From: Streptomyces sp. NBC_01233
GTDB lineage: Bacteria; Actinomycetota; Actinomycetes; Streptomycetales; Streptomycetaceae
Direction: 5' to 3'
Length of the DNA stretch: 64,000 nt
Assembly (NCBI RefSeq): GCF_035989305.1
Contig: NZ_CP108514.1
Coordinates: forward strand, 9,280,501 to 9,344,500
Shown: positions 18,686 to 28,562 of the stretch, piece by piece
How positions within the stretch are numbered: the first letter of the stretch is position 1
Layout: the number at the start of each line of letters is the position of its first letter
Made by a program: the position numbers and the translations under genes
Notes under the pieces: model-generated
Told to the model about the DNA's origin: nothing
What the model saw: the letters and a program-made list of their open reading frames with translations, nothing else
The model's database searches: none

Positions 18686-21670
18686 TCAGGCCTTGTCGGG
18701 TGTCATGGAGCCGATCATCTCTGCCAGCACGGTCCGCCGGTCCTCTCCGGCGCGTGCGCGCAGAGGCCGGGCCAGGCGTGCGCTGTCGTAGTGCCAGCGG
18801 TGGTCGAGGTCCTGGGGTACCGCCTCGGTCGTGCGGAAGTCCGCGCGGGTGCCGAGGAGTTCCGTGAGGTCCTGTGCCAGGTCGTGCCAGGACACGTGGC
18901 CGCTGCACGCGTTGGCGACTCCGTGCACGGGCCGGTCCAGGCATTCGGCCACCGCACGGGCCAAGGCGGCCGCATGCACCCAGGCGGCTCCGTACCAGCC
19001 GTGTCCACCAGTACCAGGACGTGGCAGGTCGATCGGCCGGCCCTGGCGGGCGGACTGGTAGAGGGTGCCGATGGCGCCCCAGCGCAGCTGTTCGCGCAGC
19101 CGGTCGTGCGCGCCCCAGACGATCGGCGACCGCACGGCGCTCGCGCCCCCGCGTCCCTCGGTCCCCGCGGCGCGCAGCACCATCGCCTCGCAGTCGAGCT
19201 TCGCCCTCCCGTACGGGCTCACGGGCTCGTGGGGCGCCGACTCCTCGGCGACCCGCTCCGTCCCGGGGTGCCCGTAGGCGTCGACGCTGCTGACGAAGAC
19301 GAACGGTCCGCGCCGCCAGGCGTCGACCATCGTCTCCATCGCCGCCCGGTCCACGTCGTGCCGGGTGAAGGTGCAGGCCGCGTGGACGACCGCGTCCGCC
19401 TGCGCGACGGCGTCCCGCAGCCCGGCCAGGTCGCGGAGGTCGCCCTCGATGACGTCGACACCCTCGGTTGCGATCAGATGGGCCGACTCGGGCCGGGCCA
19501 GAGCCAGCACGGGGCGGCCCTGTGCGGCAAGCTCACGCACGACGAACGCGCCCACGCCGCCCGTCGCCCCGGTGACCAGCACCGTGCCCGGGCGGATGTC
19601 CCGGGAGCGGGGGGCCGGCCTGCTCGCGGCCTTCGCGGCGCTCTGCCGTGCCTCCCGTTCGTCGAGGAGCGCGGTCAGCGCCCGGGGCGTACGGGCCTGG
19701 AGCACGTCGAGGCCCGTGAGTGGCAGCCCGAGGTCGGTACGCAGCCGTTCGGCGAGCTGCACGGCTTTCAGCGAGTGGCCGCCGAGGGCGAAGAAGTCGT
19801 CGTCCGGCGACGGGGCGACACCGAGCACGGCCGCGAAGGTCTCCTTGACCGCTTCGGCCCGGGGGCCGGACGGGGCGCCCGGCGCGGACGGCCCGGGCAG
19901 CCGGGCGTGGTCGAGCGGCCCGGCGGCCGAGCGCGGCAGCGCGTCGAGCACCGTGACCGTGGCGGGCACGTCTTCGGGCGCGAGCGACCGGCGCAGCAGG
20001 CCCAGCAGTTCGTGACGGGAGGGGCCGAGGCTGTCGCGCAGGACGGCATAGGCCACGGGCGGTCCCTGTTCGGGCTGGACCACCGCGGCGTCGGCGACGC
20101 CCGGGTGGGCGCGCAGGGCCTGCGCGGCAGGGTGGCCGTCGCCCGCCGGATCGGCGGCATCCCGGGGCCCGGAGCTGTCGTTCGGGCCGGGGAGAGGCAG
20201 CTTGCTCAGGGCGAGTTCCGGGTCGGCCGCGACCGCGTGGAGCAGCGCCGCGTAGTCCCGTACGGCCGCCTCCGCCACGGTGTCGTCCAGCGCGTTCGCG
20301 TCGTACTGGACGAGTGCCAGGGGCTGCGCGGCGTCGCCGCCCGGCACCAGGCCGTAGGACAGGGTGAACTTCGCGCCGTCGGAGGGGGCGTCGACGTACT
20401 CGGCCGACGTACCCGGCAGCCGCAGTACCGTCGGCTCGCCGAGGACGTCGGAGGTGACGCGGACCAGTGCGGTGCCGTCGGCGCCGCGTGCCCCGGCGCC
20501 GAGGCGTTCGAGGACCAGGTCGAAGGGGATGTGCCGGTGGCGCTGGGCTTCGAGGAGCGCGTCGCTCACGCGGCGCAGCAGTTGGGCGAAGGACGGGTCG
20601 CCGGAGACGTCCACCCGTACGGGCAGGGTGTTGACGCACAGGCCGACCAGGCCACGCATGGCGGTTCCGCTGCGGTGGGTGCCCGCCACGCCGATGACGA
20701 GGTCGTCGTCGCCGGTGAGGCGGTGCAGTGCGGCGAAGGCCGCGGCGAGCGACACCGCGAAGAGCGTGGCCCGCCGCTGTGCACCCAGCGCCCGCAGGGC
20801 GTCGGGCACGGCGGGCGCCAGAGGCACGCTGCACACGGCCCCGGGACGCACGGCCGTCTGCGGCGCTGCCGCCGCCGGCTGGGGCAGGCGCGGTGGGGCG
20901 GCGTCGGCCAGCAGGTCGCTGCAGCGGTTCAGTTCCGCCTCGAAGCCGGGCAGGTCGTCGTGCTCGCGGCGCGCGTGGTCGGCGTACTGCGGCGGTGCGG
21001 CCAGTGTGTGCCGGCCCGTTCCGTCGGTGGCCGCCGCGTAGAGAACGGCGAGTTCGGTGGCCACGGTCTCCAGTGAGGCGGCGTCCACGGCGATGTGATG
21101 GAACGTCAGCAACAGGGTGTGGTCCTGCGGGCCGTGGCGCAGAACGAGCGCCCGTACGGCATCGCCGGCCGCGAGGTCGAACGGCCGGGCCGTCTCGCGC
21201 CGCAGCAGCGCCGGGGCGTCCGTCACGTCGGAGTCGACGACGTGTACGGGGACCGTCCGCGGCGTTGGGAGCACCTCCTGGCAGGGCTCGCCCTCGTGCT
21301 CCGTGTAGCGGGTGCGGAGGATGGCGTGCCGGGCCACCAGCCGGGTGAGGGCGGTGGCGAACGCGGCCGCATCGAACGGACCGCGCACACGGGTGGCGAA
21401 CGGCACGTGGTACGAGTCGCCCGCGCCGCCGAGCCGTTCCATCAGCCACATGCGGCGCTGAGCGCGGGAGAGGGGGACGTTTCGGGCCGGTGCGGTGGTG
21501 GTGCCGGGGTGGGCGGTGTCCTGCGATGCGTGGCCATCCGCAGCGGCGCTCGCACCGGCGGTGGGCCCGGCCGTCGTGCGCCGGGCGGTTCCGGCGCGGG
21601 CCCGGCGCAGCAGCTCCTGCTGGAGCCGCTCCTTGCGGTCGCGGGTCGCGGAGTCGGTGTCAGTGGACAT
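18686..21670 (-). CDS. NRPS terminal protein: C - truncated A - PCP - SDR reductase-like domain
   Basis: A 994-residue protein. After a polar, Ala-rich N-terminal tail (1-65) comes a condensation domain (about 66-500; active site HHIAVDAAS, with Ala replacing the usual Gly of HHxxxDG). Next is only the small C-terminal subdomain of an adenylation domain (about 520-600, from HPGVADAAVVQPE), lacking all A1-A7 core motifs and the catalytic Lys (AAGPLDHARL instead of NGKxDR). A PCP follows (about 605-675, [17 protein letters not shown]) and then an extended SDR domain (about 695-994: VLVTGATGGVGAFV nucleotide motif, SSVDAYG, YGRAK catalytic Tyr-x-x-x-Lys). The SDR probably releases or modifies the peptide by NAD(P)H reduction. 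The PCP must be loaded in trans or accept a peptide directly. It overlaps the upstream gene by 11 bases. Confidence 0.88.
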   Translation of the reverse strand: MSTDTDSATRDRKERLQQELLRRARAGTARRTTAGPTAGASAAADGHASQDTAHPGTTTAPARNVPLSRAQRRMWLMERLGGAGDSYHVPFATRVRGPFDAAAFATALTRLVARHAILRTRYTEHEGEPCQEVLPTPRTVPVHVVDSDVTDAPALLRRETARPFDLAAGDAVRALVLRHGPQDHTLLLTFHHIAVDAASLETVATELAVLYAAATDGTGRHTLAAPPQYADHARREHDDLPGFEAELNRCSDLLADAAPPRLPQPAAAAPQTAVRPGAVCSVPLAPAVPDALRALGAQRRATLFAVSLAAAFAALHRLTGDDDLVIGVAGTHRSGTAMRGLVGLCVNTLPVRVDVSGDPSFAQLLRRVSDALLEAQRHRHIPFDLVLERLGAGARGADGTALVRVTSDVLGEPTVLRLPGTSAEYVDAPSDGAKFTLSYGLVPGGDAAQPLALVQYDANALDDTVAEAAVRDYAALLHAVAADPELALSKLPLPGPNDSSGPRDAADPAGDGHPAAQALRAHPGVADAAVVQPEQGPPVAYAVLRDSLGPSRHELLGLLRRSLAPEDVPATVTVLDALPRSAAGPLDHARLPGPSAPGAPSGPRAEAVKETFAAVLGVAPSPDDDFFALGGHSLKAVQLAERLRTDLGLPLTGLDVLQARTPRALTALLDEREARQSAAKAASRPAPRSRDIRPGTVLVTGATGGVGAFVVRELAAQGRPVLALARPESAHLIATEGVDVIEGDLRDLAGLRDAVAQADAVVHAACTFTRHDVDRAAMETMVDAWRRGPFVFVSSVDAYGHPGTERVAEESAPHEPVSPYGRAKLDCEAMVLRAAGTEGRGGASAVRSPIVWGAHDRLREQLRWGAIGTLYQSARQGRPIDLPRPGTGGHGWYGAAWVHAAALARAVAECLDRPVHGVANACSGHVSWHDLAQDLTELLGTRADFRTTEAVPQDLDHRWHYDSARLARPLRARAGEDRRTVLAEMIGSMTPDKA

Positions 21671-23453
21671 CGCTGTGCTCCGGGGTCTCGGGGTGGAGGT
21701 CCGCGTGGGCGGCCAGGAGGGCGCGTTCGACCAGTGCGGCCTGCGCGGCCACGGTCGGGGCGGCGAAGAAGTCGGCGAGGGAGAGCTCTACGCCGATTTC
21801 CTCGCGCAGGTCTTCGATGACGGCGAGGGCGAGCAGGGAATGGCCGCCGACGAGGAGGAACTCGTCCTCGGCGCGGGTGACCTCGATGCCCAGTGCCTGG
21901 CTCCACACCGCGGCGACGGCCTGTTCCAGCGGTGTCATCCGCGCCGCCGGCTCGTCGGCGAGCTGATTCCCGGCGGCGTGCGCGCGTCCGGTGAGCGCGC
22001 GCCGGTCGACCTTGCCGGCCGGGGTGAGGGGAAGCCGCTCCAGCACGGTGACCGCGTCGGGAACCAGGTGGGCCGGCAGGACTGCGGTGAGCCGCTCGCG
22101 CAGCGCCGCGCCGTGGGGCACGGGGCCGGGCGCGGCGACGACGAACGCGACGAGGCGTGCCTCGGGGGAGCCGGCGCCGTCGACGGTGGCGGCGGCGTCG
22201 TCCACGTCCGGCTGCTGGCGGAGGGCGTGTTCGACCTCGGCGGGTTCGATGCGGAAGCCGCGGACCTTCACCTGGTCGTCGTTGCGGCCGTGGAACTGGA
22301 GGATGCCGTCGGGCCGGAGGGAGACGATGTCGCCCGTACGGTAGAGCCGCCCGTCGGCGGCGGGATGCTCGACGAACCGTTCGGCGGTGAGTGCAGGCAG
22401 GCCCGTGTACCCGTGGGCGAGCCTGCTGCCGCCGATCCACAGTTCGCCCCGGTCGCCGTCGGCCACCGGGTGACCGTCGGCGTCCAGGACGTGCGCCGTG
22501 GCCCCGGCGACGGGCCTGCCGATCGGCATGGGGCCCTCGCAGTCCTGCGCGGTGACCCGGTGGGCGGTTGCGAAGGTGGTCGTCTCGGTCGGCCCGTAGC
22601 CGTTGACGAGCTCCAGCCAGGGGAAGGCGGTGAGCACCTCACGGGCCTGTGCTGCAGCCATCGCCTCGCCGCCCACGACGACCGAGCGGAGCTGGGCGAA
22701 GACGCGGGAGCGGCGTGCGGCGAGCTGGTGGAAGAGGGCCGTGGTGAAGAACGCCACCGTCACGCCGTGCCGCTCGACGTGCCGGGCCAGATCCTCCAGG
22801 GAGGGCCGCTGCTCGGTGCAGACGACGACCGCGGCGCCGTTGGCGAGCGCGCCCCAGACTTCGAACGTCGAGGCGTCGAAGGTCATGGACGAGTGGAACA
22901 GGACGCGGTCGCGGCCGGTGAGGGTGACGTAGTCGGGTGCGGTGACCAGCTCGGCAATGGCCCGGTGCGCCACGAGGACGCCCTTGGGACGGCCGGTGGA
23001 GCCGGAGGTGAACATGATGAATGCCGGGCTGTCCGGGTCGGACTCGTCGACCGGCCGGCCGCTCGTGAGCGGCTCCTCGGGCAGGGCGAGAACGGGGCCG
23101 GGAAGCGTGGCCGCGTCCACCAGCTTCGCGTCGCCGACGGTGAGCTTCACCTCCGCGTCCGCGATCATCGCCTCGGTGCGCGGGCGGGGCTGGGCGGGAT
23201 CGAGCGGCACGCACACGGCTCCCGCCAGCCACAGCCCGAGCTGCGCCACGATCGTGCGGGACGACCGAGTCGTCAGGAGCGCCACCCGGTCGCCGCGCGT
23301 CACTTGGTGTTCGCGCAGGTGTGCCGCGAGGGCGCGGCCGGCCTGGAGGAGACGGCCGTAGGTGAGGGTGGTGTCGCCGTCCACGACGGCGAGGGCGTCG
23401 GGGGTGAGTTCGGCGTGCCGCGCGACGAGTGCCGGCAGGGCGGTGGGCGTCAT
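21660..23453 (-). CDS. NRPS adenylation-PCP didomain protein (Val-like specificity)
   Basis: A 597-residue A-PCP protein without a condensation domain. A-domain cores: [14 protein letters not shown] (A3), FDASTFEVWG (A4), NGYGPTETT (A5), YRTGD (A7), [16 protein letters not shown] (A8) and the catalytic Lys in PAGKVDRRAL (A10). The PCP is at about 515-590 (EFLLVGGHSLLALAV). The ten specificity residues, read by eye against GrsA, are DAFFVGGTFK, close to valine codes (DAFWIGGTFK as I recall), so Val or another branched aliphatic residue is likely. It starts one base after the upstream gene's stop. As a free A-PCP it must be served by condensation domains on other proteins. Confidence 0.88.
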   Translation of the reverse strand: MTPTALPALVARHAELTPDALAVVDGDTTLTYGRLLQAGRALAAHLREHQVTRGDRVALLTTRSSRTIVAQLGLWLAGAVCVPLDPAQPRPRTEAMIADAEVKLTVGDAKLVDAATLPGPVLALPEEPLTSGRPVDESDPDSPAFIMFTSGSTGRPKGVLVAHRAIAELVTAPDYVTLTGRDRVLFHSSMTFDASTFEVWGALANGAAVVVCTEQRPSLEDLARHVERHGVTVAFFTTALFHQLAARRSRVFAQLRSVVVGGEAMAAAQAREVLTAFPWLELVNGYGPTETTTFATAHRVTAQDCEGPMPIGRPVAGATAHVLDADGHPVADGDRGELWIGGSRLAHGYTGLPALTAERFVEHPAADGRLYRTGDIVSLRPDGILQFHGRNDDQVKVRGFRIEPAEVEHALRQQPDVDDAAATVDGAGSPEARLVAFVVAAPGPVPHGAALRERLTAVLPAHLVPDAVTVLERLPLTPAGKVDRRALTGRAHAAGNQLADEPAARMTPLEQAVAAVWSQALGIEVTRAEDEFLLVGGHSLLALAVIEDLREEIGVELSLADFFAAPTVAAQAALVERALLAAHADLHPETPEHSDVH

Positions 23454-23454
23454 G

Positions 23455-25398
23455 TCAGGCTCCTTCCGGGCGCGGGGTCCGGCGCTGGTCGAGGAGGGCG
23501 GAGAAGGCCCGCAGGTCGGTGCTGCGCAGCAGCTCGGGGGCGCGCAGGCGTATTCCGGTCTCGCGTTCGACGGTTGCCAGCAGCCGTGCGGCGACCATGG
23601 AGGTGCCGCCGGCGTCGGTGAAGTTGTCGCCGAGGCCGGTTCCGGGCCGGCCGAGGAGGTCGCGCACGGTCGTCAGCACCAGCCGCTCGGTGGCGGTGGC
23701 GGCGGCGAGGTCGTCGGCGAGGTCGTCCGTGGTGGTGCTCCTGGGCGGCACCGCGGCCTGGGACTCGGACTCGGACTGGGCCTGGGCTGCCAGGGCGGGG
23801 CGATCCACCTTGCCGTTGGCGTCGAGCGGGAAGCCGTCGACGATCCGTACGGCGGTGGGGACGGCCTGCTCGGGGAGCCAGGCCCGGACCGCGGCGAGGA
23901 GATCCCCGGCAGGGCATTCGGCGCCGTCGGCGGGCCGTACGTGTGCGACGAGGCGACCGTGGCCGGAGCTGTCGCGCAGCACGGTGACGACCGCGGTGCG
24001 TACCCGGGGGTCCTGCTCGAAGGCGGCTTCCACCTCGACCGGTTCGATCCGCACCCCGCTGATCTTCACCTGGTCGTCGAGGCGGCCCAGGAAGTCCAGG
24101 CTGCCGTCGGCGTTCATCCGTACCCGGTCGCCGGTGCGGTACAGGCGGTCGACCGAGGGAAGCGCCAGGTCTGAGGCAGGCGAGGTGAACCGGCGTGCGG
24201 TGAGTTCCGGGTCGAGGTACCCGAGCGCCAGGCAGTGGCCGCCGACCCGCAGTTCACCCTCCTGCCCGCGGGCGACGGGGCGGCCTTCGACGTCCGTGAC
24301 CACGAGGGTGACGCCCGGCAGCGCGGTGCCGATGGGCGGCGGGACCTGGTCGCCGGCCTCCGGGTCGGTGCCGCGCATGGTGTGGGTGGTGGTGACGACG
24401 GTGGCTTCCGCGGGGCCGTAGGCGTTGTGGACCGTCGCGGTGACGTCGGCGGCGGGGCGGCGGCGCATGCGGTCGCCCCCGACCACGAGGTGACGCAGCT
24501 TCAGGTTCTGCGGCCACGGCCGGTCCAGGAGCGGTTCCACGGTGGGAGTGGCCGCCACGGCGTGGGTGAGGGCGGTGTCACGCCACCAGTCGGTGAGCAC
24601 GTGCGAGTCCCAGCGGGTGTCGTCCGGGGCCGGGACGAGGGCGGCGCCGGAGGTCAGGGCGGCCCACAGTTCCAGCAGGTGCGGGTCGAACGCGACACCG
24701 ATGAGCAGGGACTGGCGGTCGCCCGGTGCGAGGCCGGTCTCGGCCCGGTACCAGTCGAGGGCGACGGAGAGCGAGGACTCGGCCACGGCGACCGCCTTGG
24801 GGCGGCCGGTGGAACCGGAGGTGAGGACGGCGTACAGAGCGCCTTCGGGCGCGCGCCGGGTGCCACGGACGGAGTCGGCGAAGGCCGCCACCGCGGCGGC
24901 CGGGGCGTTGACACCGTCAGTGGGCAGCAGCAGCGGGAAGTGCTCCCCGCTGCGGTGTTCCGCGGGCAGGACATCGGGGTCGCCGATGAGGCAGGCGATG
25001 TCGAGGTCCTCGGTGACGGCCTGGATGCGGCGTTCGCCGGGGCGGGGGCCGAGCGGCAGGTAGACGGCGCCGAGCCGGGCGAGCGCGACGGCGGTCACCA
25101 CCAGGGCGGTGGACCGGTCGAGGCAGACGCCGACCAGGTCACCGGGCCGGACGCGGTCGGCCAGATCGGCGGCGACCAGCGCGGCCGCCGCGTCGAGGTC
25201 CTGGTACGTCCAGATCTGTGCGCGGTCGATCACCGCAGGGGCCTGCGGGGTACGCCGGGCCCAGTCCTCGAAGCGGGCGAGCACCCGGGTCGGTTCGGCG
25301 GAGGGGCCATGGGCGACGCTCAGCGCGGTTTCGCTGACGAGGCCGGTGCCGATGGGCATCGCGGGGATGGCGGGCGCGGTCGGGGACTGGGTCATCAC
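23455..25398 (-). CDS. NRPS adenylation-PCP didomain protein (divergent)
   Basis: A 647-residue A-PCP protein. Cores: [17 protein letters not shown] (A3), VAFDPHLLELW (A4), NAYGPAEAT (A5), [10 protein letters not shown] (A7), GRLDDQVKISGVRIEP (A8, with Ser replacing the usual Arg/Lys) and NGKVDRPAL (A10). The specificity residues read DPLAVGAVVK; Pro at the second position is unusual and I cannot assign a substrate. The carrier motif is atypical (DNFTDAGGTSMVAARLL, with Thr-Ser instead of His-Ser), as in some stand-alone aryl or modified-amino-acid loading systems. The ATG overlaps the stop of the upstream C-A-PCP gene by four bases. Confidence 0.85.
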   Translation of the reverse strand: MMTQSPTAPAIPAMPIGTGLVSETALSVAHGPSAEPTRVLARFEDWARRTPQAPAVIDRAQIWTYQDLDAAAALVAADLADRVRPGDLVGVCLDRSTALVVTAVALARLGAVYLPLGPRPGERRIQAVTEDLDIACLIGDPDVLPAEHRSGEHFPLLLPTDGVNAPAAAVAAFADSVRGTRRAPEGALYAVLTSGSTGRPKAVAVAESSLSVALDWYRAETGLAPGDRQSLLIGVAFDPHLLELWAALTSGAALVPAPDDTRWDSHVLTDWWRDTALTHAVAATPTVEPLLDRPWPQNLKLRHLVVGGDRMRRRPAADVTATVHNAYGPAEATVVTTTHTMRGTDPEAGDQVPPPIGTALPGVTLVVTDVEGRPVARGQEGELRVGGHCLALGYLDPELTARRFTSPASDLALPSVDRLYRTGDRVRMNADGSLDFLGRLDDQVKISGVRIEPVEVEAAFEQDPRVRTAVVTVLRDSSGHGRLVAHVRPADGAECPAGDLLAAVRAWLPEQAVPTAVRIVDGFPLDANGKVDRPALAAQAQSESESQAAVPPRSTTTDDLADDLAAATATERLVLTTVRDLLGRPGTGLGDNFTDAGGTSMVAARLLATVERETGIRLRAPELLRSTDLRAFSALLDQRRTPRPEGA

Positions 25399-28300
25399 GA
25401 CTCCGTGGAAAGGGCGGTGGCGGCGAGGGCGTCGGCCTGGTCGGCGAGCACGGGGTTACGGAAGAGCACCTTCAACGGCGGGCGGGTGCCCAGCCGGGGC
25501 TCCAGCCAGGCGGCCAGCTCGGCGGCCAGCAGGGAATGGCCCCCGCTGTGGAAGAAGTGGGAGCGGGCGTCGAAGCGACCGTGGCCGAGGACCTTGCGCC
25601 AGCCTTCCGTGAGCAGAGCCGTCATCGGATCGTCGGACACGTCGGACACGGCGGTGGCCGTAGGCCCGGGCTCGGCGCTGGTTCCGGGCTCGGGCGTCGC
25701 GGCGTCGTCGGGGTCGAGCGCCGCTGCTCGGCGCGACAGAGCCGTACGGTCGGGCTTGCCGCCTGCGAGGGTCGGCATGACGTCCAGCCCTGCCCACCGG
25801 GCGGGCACGAGGGGGCCGGGCAGGCGGCGGCTCAGCTCGGCGTGCAGCGCCTTCTCGTCGAAGGCCGCGCCGTCGGCTCCGCCTTCGAGGAAGCCGACGA
25901 GCCGAGGCCCGCCGGGGCTCTCCCGGTCCAGTACGACGGCGCAGGACCGGCCGCCCAGCACCGCGGACGCCGCCGCCTCGATCTCCTCCAGCTCGATGCG
26001 GTGACCGCGCAGCTTGATCTGGTTGTCGCGCCGCCCGAGGAAGTACAGCAGACCGTCCAGACCGCGGTAGCCGAGGTCGCCGGTCAGGTAGACGCGCTGC
26101 CCGTCGAGTGCGTCGACGGTGACGAACTGGGCGGCCGTCGCCTCCGCGTTGCCCGCGTAGCCCTCGGCGAGACCGGGCCCGGCGACGGCGAGTTCACCGA
26201 CCGCGCCGGACGGCAGCGGGCGGCGGTGGGCGTCCAGGACGTGGACCCGCTCGCCCGGGAGCTCGGTGCCCAGGGGGATCTCGGCGCCCTCGGCGAGGGC
26301 GCCGCGGGAGATCTCGTGGACGGTCGAGCTGATGGCAGCCTCCGTGACGCCGTACACGTTGAGCACGGTGGCGTCGGTGTCGGCGAGGACGCCGTGCAGT
26401 GCCTCCACGGGCAGGCGCTCGCCGCCGAGGACCAGGAGCCTGGGCGCCCAGCTCTCGTCACGCAGTGCGGGGCGCAGGTCCTCGCGGGTGGCGAGGAAGA
26501 AGCTGGTGGGCAGGTTGGCGACGGTGACCCGGGCGGACACCAGCAGTTCGGTGAGCTCCGCGCCCGTGGGCACCTCGTGCTCGGGCAGGACCAGGCACGC
26601 ACCGGCGTGCAGGGCCGGCAGCACCTCCTCGAGCGCCACGTCGAAGGACGGTTGGGCGAACATCAGGACCCGGTCCGAGGCGGTGAGGCCGAACCGGTCG
26701 GCGGCCGCCGTCAGATGGTGCACCAGCGCCGCGTGGCCGACCGCGACCGGCTTCGGCGTCCCGGTGGAGCCGGAGGTGTGGATGACGTACGCGGTGCCGG
26801 GAAGTTCGGCGCTCCCACGCGCAGGAGGCAGCACCGGGGCGTCGATCCGGGCGGTCGGCAGTGCTTCCGGCAGGGCCGGAGTGGCGTCGCCGGTGAGGAC
26901 CAGCGCCGGGGCGAGCCGCTCCAGCAGCAGCCCGAGCCGGGCCGGCGGATCGGACGGGGACATGGGGCAGTAGACGGCGCCGGTCCGCAGGCATGCGAGC
27001 AGGGCGACGAGCGAGTCGGTCCCCCGGGGCAGGACCACGGCCACCGGCCGGCCGGCCGTCACACCGGCGGCGCGCAGCCGCTCGGCCAGCGAGCCGACGC
27101 GGTCGTCGAGTTCGCCGTAGGTGAGACGGCGGGCGCCGCACAGCAGGGCCGGCAGCGAGGGGTGCTGCGCGGCCACGGGATCCAGCGGATCGCGGTCGGC
27201 CGGGACGGGCACGGGCTCGGCGGCCGGCTCCACGGCGGTCGGATCCAGGTCGGCCAGCGGAGTCTCGGGGCTGTCGAGATAGGCGCGCAGCAGGTCCAGG
27301 AAGCGGCCGGAGAGCAACCGGGCGACGTCTTCGCCGAACAGGTCCATGTCGTAGTCCCAGACCAGGGTCATACCGGGCGAGCCGTGGCGCGGGGTGACGC
27401 CGCGCCGGTCGTCCGGGAGCAGGACCACGTCGAGGTCGAAGCGGGTGGTGCCGGTGTTGAAGCCCTCGAAGAGGGTGATGTCGAGACCGGGTACGTCGAT
27501 CTCGGGCAGCGGCGCGTCGTGGGCGCTGAACATGACGGAGAAGAGGGGGTTGTCGGCGCCGGAGGTGTGCATGCCGAGCGCCCGGGTCAGCTCCTGGACC
27601 GGTACGTCCTGGTGCGGCAGAGCCCGGATCAGGGTGTCGGTGACCTCGTCCATGGTGTCCTGGGCGGGGGCGGCGCCGTCCAGGGCGAGCGGCAGCGGGA
27701 TGGTGTTGACGAACATGCCGACGGCGTCCTCGTAGCCGAGGGGGCGGTTGCCGACGGCGGTGCCGATGACCATCCGGGAGCGGCCGCTGTGCCGGCGCAG
27801 GAGTTCGGCGAACAGCCCCAGGAGCGTGGAGAAGGGGGTGAGGCCGCGTGAACGGGCGTGCCCGCGCAGGCGTTCGGCGAGATCGGCGCCGATCGTCTGG
27901 CGCAGCTGCCCGCCGTGGTGCCCCCGGCGGGCACCGGGGCGGGTCAGGCCCGGGAGCGGCAGGTCGTGCTGTTGGTCGCGCAGTTCGGCCCGCCAGAAGT
28001 CGAGCGATTCGGGTGCGTACGCGGCGTCGGTCCGCTCCAGGACGTGGTCCGCGTACGACGAGGCGGGCGGGAGTGTGAGGGGCTCGCCGAGGACGTGGGC
28101 GCGGTATACGCGGAACACGTCGTCGAGCAGGATCGCGAAGGAGTGCCCGTCGTGGATCAGGTGGTGCTCGACGTGGATCAGCCGGTGGTGGCGCTCGGCC
28201 AGTCGTACGAGCGTCCAGCGGATCAGCGGTGCCTCGAACGTGTCGAGCGGTGTCTCGGCCTCGGTGCGCAGGAGACGGGCGAATGCCGCCTCGGGGTCCT

Positions 28301-28562
28301 CCTCCGTGCCGAGGTCGATCGTGTGCAGCCTCGGCGCACACTGCGGCGCGACCCGCTGCGCCGGTACGGACCCGGTGGAGGCGGCGAGTTCGAGCCGCAG
28401 ACCGGGGTGGCGTGCCAAGGTGGCGTCGAGCCCCCGGCGCAGCGCCTCGGTGTCGAGCGTGCCCCACAGGTCCAGTGAGGCGGTGAAGTTGTAGGCGCGA
28501 CTGCCGGGCTGCATCTGCTCGTGCAGCCAGACGATCTCCTGCGAGGAGGAGAGGGGAAGCAT
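25395..28562 (-). CDS. NRPS protein: C-A-PCP
   Basis: A 1055-residue single module. Condensation domain (about 1-430) with intact HHLIHDGHS and an N-terminal LSSSQEIVWLHEQM; adenylation domain (about 455-935) with YVIHTSGSTGTPKPVAV (A3), FDVALEEVL (A4), NVYGVTEAA (A5, with Val replacing Pro), YLTGDLGY (A7), GRRDNQIKLRGHRIEL (A8) and GGKPDRTAL (A10); PCP (about 975-1045, HFFHSGGHSLLAAEL). The specificity residues read DVENVGVISK, which I cannot match to a known amino acid. Acidic Glu at the third position would suit a basic side chain, but that is a guess. The start ATG has only a weak ribosome site, and a 303-base C-rich leader separates it from the upstream C-domain gene. Confidence 0.88.
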   Translation of the reverse strand: MLPLSSSQEIVWLHEQMQPGSRAYNFTASLDLWGTLDTEALRRGLDATLARHPGLRLELAASTGSVPAQRVAPQCAPRLHTIDLGTEEDPEAAFARLLRTEAETPLDTFEAPLIRWTLVRLAERHHRLIHVEHHLIHDGHSFAILLDDVFRVYRAHVLGEPLTLPPASSYADHVLERTDAAYAPESLDFWRAELRDQQHDLPLPGLTRPGARRGHHGGQLRQTIGADLAERLRGHARSRGLTPFSTLLGLFAELLRRHSGRSRMVIGTAVGNRPLGYEDAVGMFVNTIPLPLALDGAAPAQDTMDEVTDTLIRALPHQDVPVQELTRALGMHTSGADNPLFSVMFSAHDAPLPEIDVPGLDITLFEGFNTGTTRFDLDVVLLPDDRRGVTPRHGSPGMTLVWDYDMDLFGEDVARLLSGRFLDLLRAYLDSPETPLADLDPTAVEPAAEPVPVPADRDPLDPVAAQHPSLPALLCGARRLTYGELDDRVGSLAERLRAAGVTAGRPVAVVLPRGTDSLVALLACLRTGAVYCPMSPSDPPARLGLLLERLAPALVLTGDATPALPEALPTARIDAPVLPPARGSAELPGTAYVIHTSGSTGTPKPVAVGHAALVHHLTAAADRFGLTASDRVLMFAQPSFDVALEEVLPALHAGACLVLPEHEVPTGAELTELLVSARVTVANLPTSFFLATREDLRPALRDESWAPRLLVLGGERLPVEALHGVLADTDATVLNVYGVTEAAISSTVHEISRGALAEGAEIPLGTELPGERVHVLDAHRRPLPSGAVGELAVAGPGLAEGYAGNAEATAAQFVTVDALDGQRVYLTGDLGYRGLDGLLYFLGRRDNQIKLRGHRIELEEIEAAASAVLGGRSCAVVLDRESPGGPRLVGFLEGGADGAAFDEKALHAELSRRLPGPLVPARWAGLDVMPTLAGGKPDRTALSRRAAALDPDDAATPEPGTSAEPGPTATAVSDVSDDPMTALLTEGWRKVLGHGRFDARSHFFHSGGHSLLAAELAAWLEPRLGTRPPLKVLFRNPVLADQADALAATALSTES

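Noticed and set aside
25536..27851. A 771-codon plus-strand frame opposite the C-A-PCP gene
   Set aside because: Gly/Arg/Val-rich shadow; the minus strand encodes an intact NRPS module.
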